Origin: Clostridium sp. CAG:571
Lineage (GTDB): Bacteria > Bacillota > Clostridia > TANB77 > CAG-508
Direction: 5' to 3'
DNA: 64,000 nucleotides
Assembly (NCBI GenBank): GCA_000434015.1
Contig: HF999523.1
Location: 107,400 to 171,399, forward strand
Shown here: piece by piece, positions 29,883-41,900 of the stretch
How positions within the stretch are numbered: the first letter of the stretch is position 1
How the letters are laid out: every line of letters starts with the position of its first letter
Program-made: the position numbers and the translations under genes
The notes under the pieces: generated by a model
What the model was told of the DNA's origin: nothing
Database searches by the model: none
What the model saw: only the letters and a program-made list of their open reading frames with translations

Positions 29883-29950
29883 TTTTATTAAAGTAAAGAA
29901 AACACATGAAAAGTATTAGTATTATTTATTAAACAAATATATTAAAATAC

Positions 29951-29980
29951 TTGTTATTTATTAATAAACTTTGATATAAT
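29951..29980 (+). promoter_or_regulatory. promoter of the membrane protein/lspA operon
   Basis: TTGTTA, 18-base spacer, TATAAT. Confidence 0.55.
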
Positions 29981-30019
29981 CAAAGCATTAAAAAACTAAA
30001 GATATAGGAGTTTAAACAT

Positions 30020-31690
30020 ATGGAAAAAAAACAAAAAATAAAATTTAATATATTAGCTGTAGTTGTAATAATTCTATTTGCATTTGCAGTTTCACCAATT
30101 ACTATGCAAAATGATACATATTATACAGTGAAAATAGGTGAATTAATTGTTAATAATGGAATAGATATGCAAGATCATTTTTCTTGGCATGAAAATTTGC
30201 CATACACATATCCACATTGGTTATATGATGTAATGATTTATTTAATATATAACTTTTGGGGATTTGCAGGAATATATGTATCTACAATTATACTAGCGAG
30301 TGTATTAGGAATTACTATTTATGGAATAAATAATAAATTAAGTAAAAATAATTTTGTTTCATTAGTTATAAGCTTAATTGTATTATATTTGTTAAAAGAC
30401 TTTATAGCAGCAAGAGCGCAGCTTGTAACTTTTATATTATTTGCACTTACTATTCTATTTATAGAAATGTTTATAGAAACAAAGAAAAAAAGATTTTTAA
30501 TCCCATTAGTAATAATTCCAATAGTAATAGCAAATGTGCATGTTGCAGTATGGCCTTTTTACTTTATATTATATCTGCCATATATAGCAGAGGGGATTGT
30601 GGATATTATAGTAAAAGCAAATATTATAACTAGAATTAAAATAATTATTGCAAAGGTATATAAAAAATTAACTTCAAAAGAAGAAGATAAAATTAATTTA
30701 AATTTAAAAATTCAGGAATTGTATAAAAAACTTGATGAAGAAAAAATAAATTTAGAAAAAAGAAGAGAAAATCCATATAAGATAAAATTAGAGAAAAGTA
30801 AAGTTTGTAAATGGTTATTGCTAATATGTATAGTAACAACTCTAACAGGTTTATTAACACCACTTGGAGACGTTCCTTATACGTATTTAGTAAAAACAAT
30901 GCAGGGAAATACAACAGAAAATATTAGTGAACATTTACCATTAGTGTTAATAAATAACAAGGAAGTTCTTATATCAATGGCAATGTTTTTAGCAATATTA
31001 ATCTTTACAGATACTAAAATAAAACTAAGAGATTTATTTATGCTAGCAGGGTTAGTTCTTTTATCATTTATGTCTAGAAGACAAACTTCAATGTTAATAT
31101 TAATTGGTAACTTTATATTTGTAAAACTAATAGTACAAATGATAAATAAATATGATAATAAAACTTATGAAAATATAGAAAAATTTATGACTGGAATTTT
31201 TGGTCAAATAATTACAGTCCTTTTAGTGGTATCAATTAGTTTGATTATTTTAAAACCAAAAGTTAATAATAAATTTGTAGATGAAAGTACATATCCAGTA
31301 AAAGCTTGTAATTATATTTTAGAGAATTTAGATATTAATAATATAAAATTATATAATGAATATAATTTTGGAAGTTATTTGATTTATAGAGGAATTCCAG
31401 TATTTATAGATTCAAGAGCAGATTTATATGCTCCAGAATTTAATGGAACTAAGAATGAAGATGGAAAGTACGATGGGAGAGATATTTTTTCAGACTTCTT
31501 AAACATATCAAATATAGGAACTTTCTATGAAGGAAAATTTAGAGAATATGAAATTACTCATCTATTGATGGGAAAAAATACAAAACTTAATTTATTAATA
31601 TCTAGGGATGATAATTATAAATTATTGTATTCAGATAAAAATTTTGTTATATACGAAAGATTAAACGCTAATGTTGAAGGGGAAGAGTAA
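30020..31690 (+). CDS. polytopic membrane protein, GT-C glycosyltransferase-like
   Basis: A 556-residue protein with about ten hydrophobic helices. The first extracytoplasmic loop (about residues 30-75) has QNDTYYTVKIGE and HFSWHENLPYTYPHWLYDV, resembling the acidic and aromatic loop of GT-C lipid-linked sugar transferases. A charged cytoplasmic loop rich in Lys and Glu lies at about 205-265, and a soluble C-terminal part (about 440-556) follows the last helix. The donor and acceptor are unknown. It directly precedes lspA, with one base between stop and the next ATG. Confidence 0.65.
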   Translation: MEKKQKIKFNILAVVVIILFAFAVSPITMQNDTYYTVKIGELIVNNGIDMQDHFSWHENLPYTYPHWLYDVMIYLIYNFWGFAGIYVSTIILASVLGITIYGINNKLSKNNFVSLVISLIVLYLLKDFIAARAQLVTFILFALTILFIEMFIETKKKRFLIPLVIIPIVIANVHVAVWPFYFILYLPYIAEGIVDIIVKANIITRIKIIIAKVYKKLTSKEEDKINLNLKIQELYKKLDEEKINLEKRRENPYKIKLEKSKVCKWLLLICIVTTLTGLLTPLGDVPYTYLVKTMQGNTTENISEHLPLVLINNKEVLISMAMFLAILIFTDTKIKLRDLFMLAGLVLLSFMSRRQTSMLILIGNFIFVKLIVQMINKYDNKTYENIEKFMTGIFGQIITVLLVVSISLIILKPKVNNKFVDESTYPVKACNYILENLDINNIKLYNEYNFGSYLIYRGIPVFIDSRADLYAPEFNGTKNEDGKYDGRDIFSDFLNISNIGTFYEGKFREYEITHLLMGKNTKLNLLISRDDNYKLLYSDKNFVIYERLNANVEGEE

Positions 31691-31691
31691 A

Positions 31692-32204
31692 ATGAAAAAG
31701 TTAGATAAAAAGTATGTTATTGTTATATTTGTAGCTATTTTAATTATATTAGAACAATTAACAAAAGTTGTAGTTTTAGTAAATAAAGATAAACTACCAA
31801 TCAATGTTATAGAAAACATATTTATGATATCTTATGTAGAAAATTCAGGTGCTGCATTTGGAATAAAAGTCGGAAGTGTATGGAGTTTTGTAGCAATCAA
31901 TATAGTGGTATTAGGAATAATTATAAAATTTATATATAGCCAACTTTCAGAATTAAATAATAAAACAATTGTAATATTGTCACTTGTATTAGCAGGAGGA
32001 ATTAGTAATTTAATAGATAGAATTTTTAGAGGATACGTTGTAGACTTTTTAGATATAACTCCTATAATTAATTTTCCAGTATTTAATTTGGCAGATATTA
32101 TGATTGTTGTAGCAGTTTTAATGTTCTTAGTTATAATGATAAAAAATATAATAAAAGATAACAAGAAGGGAAAAAAGAATGGAGAAAATAATAGTACAAA
32201 ATAA
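31692..32204 (+). CDS. lspA: lipoprotein signal peptidase
   Basis: A 170-residue four-helix membrane aspartyl protease that cleaves prolipoproteins at the lipobox Cys. EQLTK (usual DQxTK) lies in the first helix, followed by YVENSGAAFGI (about residue 50). The two catalytic Asp are in GGISNLIDRI (about 103) and VFNLADIMIV (about 128). ATG at 31692 follows GGGGAAGAG. The 3' end overlaps rluD by 26 bases, so translation is likely coupled. Confidence 0.93.
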   Translation: MKKLDKKYVIVIFVAILIILEQLTKVVVLVNKDKLPINVIENIFMISYVENSGAAFGIKVGSVWSFVAINIVVLGIIIKFIYSQLSELNNKTIVILSLVLAGGISNLIDRIFRGYVVDFLDITPIINFPVFNLADIMIVVAVLMFLVIMIKNIIKDNKKGKKNGENNSTK

Positions 32205-33090
32205 TGAAAAAGGTGTAAGATTAGATAGTTATATAACTAAAAAACTAAATGATTTGTCTAGAGCAAATATACAAAGACTAATAGAAGATGGAAATATTTT
32301 AGTAAATAGTGCAAAACAGAAAATTTCTTACAAAGTTAATAGTGGAGATAAAATAGAAATAACTATCCCAGAACCTAAAAAAATAGATTTAAAACCACAA
32401 GATATAAAAGTCGAAATTGTATATGAAGATAATGATATTATAGTTGTAAATAAACCAAAGGGATTAGTTGTACATCCAGCAGTAGGAAACCCAGATGGTA
32501 CACTAGTAAATGCAATAATGAATATTTGCAAAGATAGTTTATCTGGGATTGGCGGAGAAGTAAGACCAGGAATTGTGCATAGACTAGACAAAGATACAAC
32601 AGGTCTTTTAATAGTTGCTAAAAATGATAAGGCACATATAAATTTAAGTGAACAAATAAAGAATAGAGAGGTAAAAAAAATATATATAGCATTAGTTAGA
32701 GGGAATATTCCAGAAAATGAAGCTACAATTAATATGCCAATAGGAAGAAGTACTAAAGATAGAAAAAAGATGGCTGTAGTAAAAAACGGAAAAGAAGCTG
32801 TTACTCATTTTAAAGTTATAGATAGATTTAAAAATTATACATTATTAGAAATAAAAATAGATACAGGAAGAACACACCAAATAAGAGTTCATATGGCAGA
32901 AATTGGGTATCCAGTGGTAGGAGACATGGTATATTCTAATGGGAAAAATGAGTTTGGAGTAGAAGGACAGATGTTACATGCTAAAAGTTTAGATTTTAAA
33001 CATCCAATAACTGGAAAAAACATGCATTTAGAAGCAGAATTACCAAAATATTTTAAAGACATTATAGATAAATTAAAACAAGAATCTTAA
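32179..33090 (+). CDS. rluD: 23S rRNA pseudouridine synthase, RluD family
   Basis: A 303-residue enzyme with an N-terminal S4 RNA-binding domain (residues 12-75) and the RluA/RluD catalytic domain. The catalytic Asp is in GIVHRLDKDTTGLLIVAK (about residue 138), and later conserved blocks are DTGRTHQIRVHMA and HAKSLDFKHP. It modifies uridines in 23S rRNA. The lspA-rluD order is common in Firmicutes. Confidence 0.9.
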   Translation: MEKIIVQNNEKGVRLDSYITKKLNDLSRANIQRLIEDGNILVNSAKQKISYKVNSGDKIEITIPEPKKIDLKPQDIKVEIVYEDNDIIVVNKPKGLVVHPAVGNPDGTLVNAIMNICKDSLSGIGGEVRPGIVHRLDKDTTGLLIVAKNDKAHINLSEQIKNREVKKIYIALVRGNIPENEATINMPIGRSTKDRKKMAVVKNGKEAVTHFKVIDRFKNYTLLEIKIDTGRTHQIRVHMAEIGYPVVGDMVYSNGKNEFGVEGQMLHAKSLDFKHPITGKNMHLEAELPKYFKDIIDKLKQES

Positions 33091-33106
33091 AGGAGAAAGA
33101 TTTTGT

Positions 33107-33838
33107 ATGGAAGAATTAAGATTACAAAAATTTTTAGCAAATGCAGGGGTATGTTCTAGAAGAAAAGCAGAAGAGTATATATTAGATGGAAAAGTAAAAG
33201 TAAACGGAAAAGTTGTAAACGAATTAGGAAGAAAAGTAAATCCAGATAAAGATGAAATAATTTTTGAAAGTAAAATTATAAGATTACAAAATAATATGGT
33301 GTATATATTACTAAATAAGCCAATAGGATATGTAACAACAGTAAAAGAACAATTTAATAGGCCGACTGTAATAGATTTATTAAATGGTGTAAAAGAAAAA
33401 GTTTTACCTGTTGGAAGATTAGATATGTATACATCAGGAGCTCTCATATTAACAAATGATGGAGATTTTATATATCAAGTAACACATCCAAAGTATGAAA
33501 TAGAAAAGACTTATCAAGCAACTGTAAAAGGAATTGTTACAAAAGAAGATATTAAAAAATTAGAAAATGGAGTTGAAATAGATGATTATATATCTGGAAA
33601 AGCAAAAGTAAAAATTTTAAAGATAGACAAAGAAAATAATATATCAAGACTAAAAATAACAATACATGAAGGAAAAAATAGAGAAGTAAGAAAAATGTGT
33701 AGTGCAATAGGAAAAAATGTTATTGCACTACATAGAAGTAAAATCGAAAATATAGATTTGAAAGATTTAAAAATAGGTCAGTGGAGATATTTAACTAGTA
33801 ATGAAGTTTTGAAATTAAAAAGTAAAAAGGTATTGTAA
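33107..33838 (+). CDS. rluB: pseudouridine synthase, RsuA/RluB/E/F family
   Basis: A 243-residue enzyme with an S4 domain (LRLQKFLANAGVCSRRKAEEYI, residues 3-24). The RsuA-type catalytic motif is PVGRLDMYTSGALILTNDG (Asp near residue 106), with EGKNREVRKMC near 187. RluB pseudouridylates 23S rRNA, and the exact site is inferred from family only. A 16-base gap from rluD with GGAGAAAG indicates the same operon. Confidence 0.88.
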   Translation: MEELRLQKFLANAGVCSRRKAEEYILDGKVKVNGKVVNELGRKVNPDKDEIIFESKIIRLQNNMVYILLNKPIGYVTTVKEQFNRPTVIDLLNGVKEKVLPVGRLDMYTSGALILTNDGDFIYQVTHPKYEIEKTYQATVKGIVTKEDIKKLENGVEIDDYISGKAKVKILKIDKENNISRLKITIHEGKNREVRKMCSAIGKNVIALHRSKIENIDLKDLKIGQWRYLTSNEVLKLKSKKVL

Positions 33839-33897
33839 AAGAAAGAGTTTAATTATATAATATTGACATAAACAAAAGAAAAAGGAGAGAGATTTTA

Positions 33898-34701
33898 GTG
33901 GAGTACCAGAAATTTATTCCAGAAGGATGGTCTAAAGTAGAATCTCCTGTAACAAAAGATGTGCTATTAAATGCAATAAAAACAGGAGATATAATAGAAG
34001 GTCTTGTAAGTAAATGTGATTCAAATTATAATTTGCATATAAATTTTTCAGAAAACTTATATGGAATTATACCAAGAGAAGAAATAGAAGCTATAAACAT
34101 TGATGAAAAAGGTTTTCCAAAACCTAATATATGCAAAGGTAAAGTTAATAAATATGTTCAGTTTAAAGTAAAAGAGTTTGATCAGAATAATAGATTTATT
34201 TTGTCAAGAAGAGATGTTGAGAAAGATACATTAGATTGGATAAAAAAAGATCTTAGAGAAGGTCAAATTGTAAAAGGAATAGTAAGAAGTATTAAACCTT
34301 ATGGAGTTTTTGTAGAAATAGGAGGAGGAATAGTAGGTCTTTTACATATTGAAGATATATCTATTGCTAGAATAAAAACACCATTAGAAAGATTATCTAT
34401 AGGTGAAAAAATAAATGTTATGATAAAATCTATAGATTATAAACAAGAGCGTGTTATATTAACATATAAAGAACTTTTGGGAACATGGGAAGATAACATA
34501 AAGGACTTTGAAGAAGGAACAACTGTAGTGGGAATAGCAAGAGAAGTTGAGAAATCTAAAAATGGCATTTTTGTAGAATTAAAACCAAATCTTGTTGGTC
34601 TTGCAGAATATAAAGATGGAATAGAGTATGGTGAAAAGGTAAGTGTATATATAAAAAAAATAATACCAGAGAAGAAAAAAGTTAAGTTATTATTTGTGTG
34701 A
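33898..34701 (+). CDS. S1-domain RNA-binding protein
   Basis: A 267-residue protein with three S1-like OB folds: about residues 25-100 (degenerate), 115-185 (REGQIVKGIVRSIKPYGVFVEIGGGIVGLLHIEDIS, the best match) and 195-265. It resembles short clostridial homologues of ribosomal protein S1. GTG start at 33898 follows AAAGGAGAG. The role may be mRNA binding or translation initiation, not shown by sequence. Confidence 0.8.
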   Translation: MEYQKFIPEGWSKVESPVTKDVLLNAIKTGDIIEGLVSKCDSNYNLHINFSENLYGIIPREEIEAINIDEKGFPKPNICKGKVNKYVQFKVKEFDQNNRFILSRRDVEKDTLDWIKKDLREGQIVKGIVRSIKPYGVFVEIGGGIVGLLHIEDISIARIKTPLERLSIGEKINVMIKSIDYKQERVILTYKELLGTWEDNIKDFEEGTTVVGIAREVEKSKNGIFVELKPNLVGLAEYKDGIEYGEKVSVYIKKIIPEKKKVKLLFV

Positions 34702-34727
34702 AATTTAAATAATGGAGGTTGTTAAAT

Positions 34728-35669
34728 ATGGTAGAAGATAATCAAATTAAAGCTACTGTATCTCCTTTTGCAATTAGAGAAGGAGAAATAAAAGTTTTTG
34801 ATGGAAAAGATGGATATGTTTCCATGAATCAAATTATACATAAGATAAATATAGGACATATTACAGATATTCATTTTGTAATATTAAACTTAGTTAATGA
34901 ATTTGAATTTATTACATCAAGACAATTATACCAATTATTAGAATGGAAAGGTATAGAAATAAAATCACAAGATAAATTAAATAATAAACTAGAACAATTA
35001 GTAAAGTCTAAAATATTAACTAGATATTATTTTAATTCAGATGAAGGAAAAGGAATTTATCGTGTATATTGTTTAGAAAAAATGGGAAAATATTTACTAA
35101 ATTCAAGAGGTGAAGAATGTAAATGGCAACCAACAGATAATACTAAACCTGTTGCTATGATAAAAAAGAGACTAGCAGGAAATCAAACAATTATTGCATA
35201 TTTAAGAAAAGTTAAAGCGTTTGAAAGCTATATACCAAAACCAAGTCTTACTGCTAAAAAATTAGGTAAAGTATTTAAAGCGACAGGAGGAAGTATAAAA
35301 CTAACTAAAAATGGAAAATCAATAGATTTTATATTTGAAGTAATAAGAAGAGAAGAAGATTGGAAGAAAAAGCTTATAGATAAAATGAAATTATATGAAG
35401 ATTTTTATGAGAATTTTGTACCAAATGACTCTGGATTTAAGAATATTCCTCAACTAATTATAATCTGTGAAGATGATAGACATATAGCAGAAACATTTAA
35501 GGAAATTGTAATAAAAAAAGTAGAAATTCCAAAAATTAAATTGTATTTTACTACAGATTTAAGACAAAATGAGGAAACTTTAAATAAAACTCTAGTAGAG
35601 TTTAAAGTTGATGAAGATACAGGAAAATATAAGATGGTAGAAGTAGAAGTAAAATTACTTGGAATGTAA
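34728..35669 (+). CDS. winged-helix protein, replication-relaxation-like
   Basis: A 313-residue protein. Residues 45-120 form a winged helix with ITSRQLYQLLEWKGIEIKSQ as recognition region, and residues 165-310 an alpha/beta nuclease-like or sensor domain (SIDFIFEVIRREEDWKKKLIDK, PQLIIICEDDRH). The layout resembles the replication-relaxation family often found on plasmids and integrative elements, but here it sits in core context. Start ATG at 34728 behind TGGAGG. Confidence 0.6.
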   Translation: MVEDNQIKATVSPFAIREGEIKVFDGKDGYVSMNQIIHKINIGHITDIHFVILNLVNEFEFITSRQLYQLLEWKGIEIKSQDKLNNKLEQLVKSKILTRYYFNSDEGKGIYRVYCLEKMGKYLLNSRGEECKWQPTDNTKPVAMIKKRLAGNQTIIAYLRKVKAFESYIPKPSLTAKKLGKVFKATGGSIKLTKNGKSIDFIFEVIRREEDWKKKLIDKMKLYEDFYENFVPNDSGFKNIPQLIIICEDDRHIAETFKEIVIKKVEIPKIKLYFTTDLRQNEETLNKTLVEFKVDEDTGKYKMVEVEVKLLGM

Positions 35670-35683
35670 GATTAAATATTATT

Positions 35684-35730
35684 AAAATCTAGAAATTATT
35701 TAAGTAAAGTTAATAATTTCTAGATTTTTT
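35684..35730 (+). terminator. terminator
   Basis: A long perfect stem AAAATCTAGAAATTATT/AATAATTTCTAGATTTT with T run. Confidence 0.85.
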
Positions 35731-35839
35731 GCTATTTACTAAGCTATTTTTTTATACTTTAAAAGAACAAATAAAAGAATCTAGCAATTCTTTGTATTAT
35801 TTTTTATAAAATAAGTTTTAACAGTTTAACAAAATATAG

Positions 35840-35877
35840 AGTAGATAAGTTTTTTATAACTTATCTACTTTTTTTAT
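35840..35877. terminator. second terminator before the giant gene
   Basis: An 11-bp stem AGTAGATAAGT/ACTTATCTACT followed by T8. The roughly 110 bases between the two hairpins hold nothing recognisable. Confidence 0.8.
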
Positions 35878-35962
35878 ATTAGTAAATTTTATTTCCTAAT
35901 AGTATAAAATTTCCACTCTTGGAGAAAATATGTGTAAAACATAAAAACGAGGAGTGGAAAAT

Positions 35963-38900
35963 TTGAAAAAATATAAAATTTTAAATATAAATGGTGCAGT
36001 TTTAGACAAAAATCAATTAGAAAATTATTTACAAAAGATTGCATCTGACCACATTTTAACAAATAGATCTGATAAAAATACTTATCCAATTCCAAGAGTA
36101 AAAGAAAATTATGAATTTATAAGTATGGTATATACTTTATTAAATGAAAACTTAAAAAATAAGATATCAATTCATCCAGCAGGAGAATGGATTTTAGATA
36201 ACTTTTATATTATAGAAAAAACAGTAAAAATGATAGTAAAAGATTTAAGCTTAAAAAAATATATTAATTTTTTAGGACTGGCAAATGGAAATTACAAAGG
36301 TTTTGCTAGAGTATATGTATTGGCAGCTGAAATTATTGCATATACAGATGCTAAAATAGACCAAGATACACTAAGTAATTTATTAAAAGCATATCAAACT
36401 AAAAATACTTTAAGTATGGATGAAATATGGAATATAGGCTTATTTTTACAAATAGCAATAATAGAAAATATAAGAACTTTATGTGAAAAGATATATTCAT
36501 CACAATTACAAAAATATAAAGTAGAAAATATAATAGAAAGATTAGTGGAAAATAAAGAAACAGAAAAATTGAAATATAAGAATTTACCAAGTTATAAAAC
36601 AAAGATTTTAGGATATGGAGAGATGAAATATCCTTTTATTGAGTATATGTCATATAGACTTAAAAGTTATGGAAAACAATCATACAGTTTTCTGAAAATT
36701 TTAGAAGAACAAGTTGAAATGATGGGAACTAATATAGAAGAAGTAATAAAAAAAGAGCATTTCGATATAGCAGTAAAAAAAGTTTCTATGGGAAATTCAA
36801 TAACAAGTATTAATACATTACTTAGAACTAATTTTTTAGAAATCTTTGAAAAAATAAATGGAGTAGAAGAAATTTTAAAACAAGATCCAGCAAATGTTTA
36901 TGAAAAAATGGATTATAAAACAAAAATTTATTATAGAAATAAAATAAAAGAATTTTCTAAAAAAACAAAAATTTCAGAAATTTATATAGCTAAAAAGTGT
37001 TTGGAATTAGCCAAAAATAATGAAAAAGAAATAAGAAGTATGAAGCAAGAAAATGAAAATATAATAAAAAGTGAAAAACAAAATATAAAAAATAAGAAAA
37101 ATGAAATTTTAAATTTAAAAAAATCTCATATAGGATATTATTTGATAGATAAGGGAAAAGAAGAATTATTATCAAATTTAATAAATAAAAAAGTTAGTTT
37201 TATGAGTAATAAGACTAAAGCAAAGTTGTATGTAAGCACTATTTTGGTAATTAGTATTTTAATTACATTGGAAATTATAATATATGTAAATAAAGAAATT
37301 AATAATATATTTTTTAGTATTATACTTGGACTTTTTATTAGTGTTCCAGTTCAAACAATAGTGGTTCAAATTATCCAGTATATTCTTAGCAAAATGATAA
37401 AACCCAAAATGATTCCTAAGTTAGATTTTTCTGGTGGAATACCAGAAGAAGATTCTACAATAGTTATAATACCAACAATACTAAAATCAAGAGATAAAAC
37501 GGAAGAACTAATGAAGAAATTAGAAGTGTACTATTTAGCAAATAAAAGTGAAAATTTGTATTTTGCACTTTTAGGGGATGCAAGTAGCAGCAATAATGAA
37601 AAGGAAAAATTTGATGAAGAGGTTATAAATTCAGGATTGAATATGACAAAATATTTAAATGAAAAATACATGGATCAAAAATTTCCTAAATTTAATTTTA
37701 TATATAGAAAGAGAGTATGGAATAAAAGCGAAAGAAAATATTTAGGATGGGAAAGAAAAAGAGGTTTTATAAATCAATTTAATGAATATATATTAGGAAA
37801 AACAAAAGATCCATTTAGAATAAATACAATCGAAGAATATCTAAAACAAAATGATAAAAGGATTCCTAAAATAAGATATGTAATAACATTAGATGCAGAT
37901 ACAGATTTGGTTTTAAATTCTGGAATAGAATTAATAGGAGCAATGGCACATATACTAAATTTACCAGTATTAAATAAAAGTAAAGATGCAGTTATAGATG
38001 GTCATGCTATAATGCAACCAAGAGTAGGAATTCGGACTTGTTGCAAGTAGAAGAAGTTTATTTACTCAAATTTTTGCAGGTATGGGTGGAACTGATTCAT
38101 ATACAAATGCAATATCTGATATTTATCAAGATAATTTTGGAGAAGGAATATTTACAGGAAAAGGTATATATGATGTAAATGTTTTTTATACTTGTTTGAA
38201 TAATGAAATTCCAGAAAATACAGTACTAAGCCATGACTTATTAGAGGGCTCATATTTAAGATGTGGTCTTGTTTCAGATATTTTATTAATGGATCGGATA
38301 TCCAACTAGTTATAATAGTTTTAAAACAAGGCTTCATAGATGGATAAGAGGAGATTATCAGATTCTTTATTGGTTAAAACATAAAATTAGAAATAAAGAA
38401 GGAAAAATAAAGAAAAATCCTTTAAATTTAATATCAAAGTATAAGATATTAGATAATATTTTAAGAAGTCTAACAGAGAGTTTTACTTTGATATCTATAA
38501 TAATTTTAATAGTAATAGGTAAAATATATAAAACAAAAATTTGGCCAATAATGACAATTTTAGTAATATCTGCAGTAATTCCAACTATTATAGATATAAT
38601 AAATAAAATTATATTTAAAAAAGATGGAGAAAAGAAGCAAAATACATTTACAAAAGTAATTACAGGATTAAAAGGTAGTTTTTTAAGAGGAATAATAAAT
38701 ATAGCAGTTCTTCCAGATAAAGCATATATGTCACTAAATGCAGGAATTAAGTCTATATATAGAATGACAAAATCAAAGAAAAATTTATTAGAATGGACTA
38801 CCTCAGAAGAAGCAGAAAAAATGGCAAAAAAAGATTTGAGATCATATTACAAATCTATGGAAATAAATGTGATTGCAGGAGTTTTAGGATTTACTATTTT

Positions 38901-41900
38901 ATTTATGTATAAAACTAAAGTAGTTAGTATTTTTATATTTACAATTTCTTTATTATGGATTTTATCTCCAATAATTATGTGGAAAATAAGTAAAGAAAAT
39001 AAAGAAGAAAATAAATTCGAAAGACTAAATGAAGATGAAAAAAAATATATATTGGAAATAGGAGAAAAAACATGGAAATTTTTTAAAGAAAACATAAATG
39101 AAAAGGGAAATTTTTTACCACCTGACAATTATCAAGAAGAAAGAAAGGAAAAAATAGCATTAAGAACATCACCAACTAATATAGGACTTGGACTACTTGC
39201 AGTTATTTCTTCTTATGATTTAGAATATGAAACATTAGAAGAAACATTAAATTTATTGGAAAAAATGATAAATACAATAATCGCATTACCTAAATGGAAT
39301 GGCCATTTATATAATTGGTATAATATTACAAACTTAAAGCCATTAACTCCAAGATATGTTTCATCAGTAGATAGTGGAAATTTTATAGGATATTTATATG
39401 TAGTAAAACAATTTTACAATCAGTTAGAAAATAAAGAGAAGTATAAAAATATTATTAATGAAATAGATAAAATAATAAATGATTCAGATTTTAGAAAATT
39501 ATATGACGAAAAAAATAGGCTATTTTCTATAGGATTTAATGTAGAAGAAAATAAATTAACAGAATCTTATTATGATTTGTTAGCATCAGAAGCAAGACAA
39601 GCAAGTTTAGTAGCAATAGCAAAAAAAGATATACCTCCGAAACATTGGTATAATTTAAGTAGAACTCTTACAATATTAAACAAATACAAAGGGTTGATAT
39701 CATGGTCTGGAACAGCTTTTGAATATTTAATGCCAAATATAAATATTCCAAAACTTCCTTCAAGTTTATTAGACGAATCGTGTAAATTTATGATAATGAG
39801 CCAAAAAGAATATACTAAAAAATTAAATATTCCTTGGGGAATATCAGAATCAGCTTTTAATTTGAAAGATTTATCTAATAATTATCAATATAAAGCTTTT
39901 GGAATACCATGGTTACGGTCTAAAAAGAGGTTTAGAAGAAGAACTTGTAGTTTCTAGTTATGGAAGTATTCTTTGGATTGCAGAAGATCCAAAAGAAGTA
40001 ATTGCTAATTTAAAAGTTCTAGAAAATCAAGGAATGTATCAAAAATATGGATTTTACGAATCAATAGATTACACACCAGGAAGACTAGAAAAAAATAAAA
40101 AGTATGAACCTGTAAAGACATATATGGCACACCATCAAGGTTTAATATTAATATCAATTAACAATTTGGTGAAAGATAAAATAATTCAAAAAAGATTTAT
40201 GCAAAATCCGGAAATGCAATCTATTTCTATATTATTAGAAGAAAGAATGCCAGAAAATGTTATTATTACAAAAGAGAAAAAAGAAAAGATACAAAAAATA
40301 AAATATACTGCAGATGAAGTATATACAGAAAGAATATACCAAAAAGTAAATGAAAAACTGCCTATATCAAATGTGATTTCAAATGATAATTATACAATAG
40401 TTATGAATCAAAAAGGAGAAGGATATAGTAAGTATAAAGATATTTTAATAAATAGGTATAAGAAAACTAGTGATATTGCACAAGGAATATTCTTTTTTAT
40501 AAAAAATATTAAAACAAAAAAAATATGGACAGGAAATTATCAGGCATATCTTAATATTCCAGATAAATATCAAATAAAATTTACACAAGATAAAGATAAA
40601 ATAACTAGATTAGATGGGAGTATAGAAACAAAAGAAGAAGTATGTATTTCTCCAAACGAACCAGTAGAAATAAGAAAATTGGAACTAAAAAATTATGGCA
40701 ATGAAGAAGAGATATTAGAAATAACTAGTTATCTAGAGCCTGTTATTTCTAATAAAGAGCAAGATTATTCACATTTAGCTTTTAATAATTTGTTTTTAAC
40801 ATATGAATATATACAAGAAACAGGAACAATTGTAGTAAAAAGAAAACAAAGAGATAAAGGTAAAAAAGATATATTTTTAGGAGTAAATTTATATTCAGAA
40901 GATGAAATGATTGGTGATTTAGAATATGAAATAGATAAAGAAAAATTTAATGGGAGAGGAAATTTATCAATACCAACATTAGTAAAAAATTCAACTCCAT
41001 TTACAAATAAAATTAGATTAACAATTGATCCTATAGTAGCTTTAAGAAAAACTGTAAAAATAAAATCAGGAGAATCAAAAACAATTAATTTAATAATAAC
41101 AATAAATGAAGATAAAAATATTGTTTTAGAAAGAATAGAAAAATTTAGAAATGAAGAAAATATAAAAAGAACTTTTAAATTATCAAAAGCTAGGGTAGAA
41201 GCGGAAAACAGATATTTAGGATTAAAAGGTAAACAAATAGATATATATCAAAAGATGCTTTCATATTTAATATATAATTGTCCAATTTCAAAAGTAAAAA
41301 TAGAAACTAATATGAATGAAAAGTATAGCGTTTATGATTTGTGGAAGTATGGGATATCTGGTGATATACCGATTTTGTTAGTAAAAGTAGGAAATGTAAA
41401 TGATGTAACAGTAGTTGAAGATATAATAAAGGCTTATGAATATTATAAAACTAAAAATATCAATATAGATTTAATAATAATAAATGAAGAAGAGAGTTCA
41501 TATGAAAATTACGTAAAAGATGAAATAGAAAAGATATTATTTAACAAAGGTATTGGATATTTACAAAATCAAAATGGAGGAATATTTATATTAAATAATT
41601 TAAGTAAAGAAGAAATAAAATTTTTAGAAGTGAGAGCAAAATTAGTACTAGATAGTCATAAAGGAAATTTAAAATCACAATTAGAAGATTTGGAAGAAGA
41701 ATATCTAGAAAATTTAAAAACAGCAAGTTATGAGCCCAAAAATCCAACTGTAGTAGAAGAGGAAAATGAAAAAAAGGATACTATAAATATGCAAGATTTA
41801 AAATATTATAATGAATATGGAGGATTTTCACGGTGACGGAAAGGAATATTTAATAAAAGTAAGAAATGATAATAGATTACCAAGTGTTTGGAGTCATGTT

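Noticed and set aside
31692..33090. lspA/rluD overlap as a recoding event
   Set aside because: Two complete unrelated proteins with proper starts overlap by 26 bases; this is ordinary translational coupling.
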